Below, one piece after another: positions 6,040 to 6,341 of a DNA stretch of 6,341 bases. The notes beneath the pieces were generated by a model. It saw nothing but the letters and a program-made list of their open reading frames with translations. It was not told where the DNA came from and ran no database searches. The translations under genes and the position numbers were made by a program. How positions within the stretch are numbered: the first letter of the stretch is position 1; every line of letters starts with the position of its first letter. The stretch is from Alphaproteobacteria bacterium. GTDB lineage: Bacteria > Pseudomonadota > Alphaproteobacteria > BNTO01. The stretch is taken from contig BNTO01000055.1 of assembly GCA_025996655.1 (NCBI GenBank), positions 1-6,341 of the forward strand, given 5' to 3'.

Positions 6040-6136
6040 TAAAAAGAAAGTGTTTTTCTCTTTTGTTTAAAGAAGCAATAAGGAGATATAACGGAGACAT
6101 TGTTTAAAGGCGTTGAGTGTGTGGATCTATACCCAA

Positions 6137-6341
6137 TCACACTGAGACCTTGGATTTTTTTAATATTTCAAAATGATCCTTGATGCGACGGACCAACGAA
6201 AGGGCAATATGAGCCCATGTCTCCTCAAAAAACTGTAATACATCGTCGAAATTCCTTTGCACTTCTGAAAAATCGGTTGTTTCGAACAAATTCGTTCATG
6301 GCTTCTCCTAATCGCCCCATCGGATTCAAATGGGGGGCACT
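6137..6341 (-). pseudogene. IS630-family transposase, C-terminal remnant with a frameshift
   Basis: On the minus strand, entering from the window's right edge, the frame reads SAPHLNPMGRLGEAMNEF and then VRNNRFFRSAKEF. This matches the C-terminal DDE block of IS630 transposases (SPxLNPIERLWxxMHExVxxNxxF). The Glu of NPIE, which is the third catalytic residue, is Gly here, and the Trp of ERLW is also Gly. At about 6245-6255 the frame shifts by a single-base-type indel: the first frame soon reaches TGA, while the other frame continues DDVLQFFEETWAHIALSLV and RRIKDHFEILKKSKVSV to the TGA at 6137-6139. That tail fits the family's FFxxTWxxIAxxLxxRINDxF ending. The gene is dead by at least two kinds of lesion. 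The rest lies outside the window. It points the same way as the nuo genes and ends about 250 nt before nuoH. Confidence 0.8.

Noticed and set aside
5883..6136. A gene, small RNA, repeat array or attachment site in the gap between nuoH and the IS630 remnant
   Set aside because: No open frame with a motif, no direct repeats and no clear hairpin followed by a T-run was seen. Only the TATAAT-like box stands out.
6080..6180. Plus-strand AAGGAG followed by a possible TTG start and a short frame of under 30 codons
   Set aside because: The spacing to TTG is about 14 nt, the peptide has no feature, and the frame runs into the antisense of the IS630 remnant. Chance is the simpler explanation.
1..6341. 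CRISPR array, tRNA or rRNA genes
   Set aside because: No regularly spaced repeats, no cloverleaf-like segment with a GTTCRA box and no rRNA-like conserved stretches were recognised on either strand.

Overview
The window carries a compact six-gene operon on the minus strand (about 5882 down to 430). I read it as a very divergent membrane-arm segment of respiratory complex I (proton-pumping NADH:quinone oxidoreductase), in the conserved order nuoH-nuoI-nuoJ-nuoK-nuoL-nuoM. NuoL and NuoM are recognisable from sequence blocks. NuoH, NuoI, NuoJ and NuoK are assigned from shorter blocks, length, topology and position. Junctions are very tight (gaps of 7-9 nt, and a 1-nt TGATG overlap at nuoK/nuoL), several stop codons overlap the next Shine-Dalgarno sequence, and all six frames are open over their full length.

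The operon is bounded on both sides by decaying transposase genes. At the left, on the plus strand (1-462), is the C-terminal half of an IS1595-family (ISXO2-like DDE domain) transposase broken by frameshifts. At the right, on the minus strand (6137-6341), is the C-terminal tail of an IS630-family transposase with a frameshift and a replaced catalytic Glu. The sequence between the IS630 remnant and nuoH (5883-6136) has no gene I can support; it holds a candidate -10 box for the operon. In the usual proteobacterial order nuoG would precede nuoH and nuoN would follow nuoM. Neither is here, because IS remnants occupy both positions.

The most interesting aspect is what the proteins have lost while their frames stayed open. 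The NuoI-like protein keeps cysteines for only one of its two [4Fe-4S] clusters. The NuoK-like protein lacks both membrane glutamates that are near-invariant in the family. NuoL has Thr where the TM5 glutamate should be, but keeps the TM7 lysine. NuoH lacks the acidic and Gly-Pro-rich loops that build the quinone cavity and the E-channel. NuoM keeps its TM5 Glu. The proteins are also extremely Phe-rich. This is either a complex I drifting in a small-population intracellular bacterium, or a membrane arm that has changed its function.

Organism: the gene order, AT-rich composition, dead IS copies and fast-evolving respiratory genes suggest a host-associated proteobacterium, plausibly an alphaproteobacterial endosymbiont (for example of Holosporales type). 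This is inference with low confidence, because no rRNA or universal marker is present.
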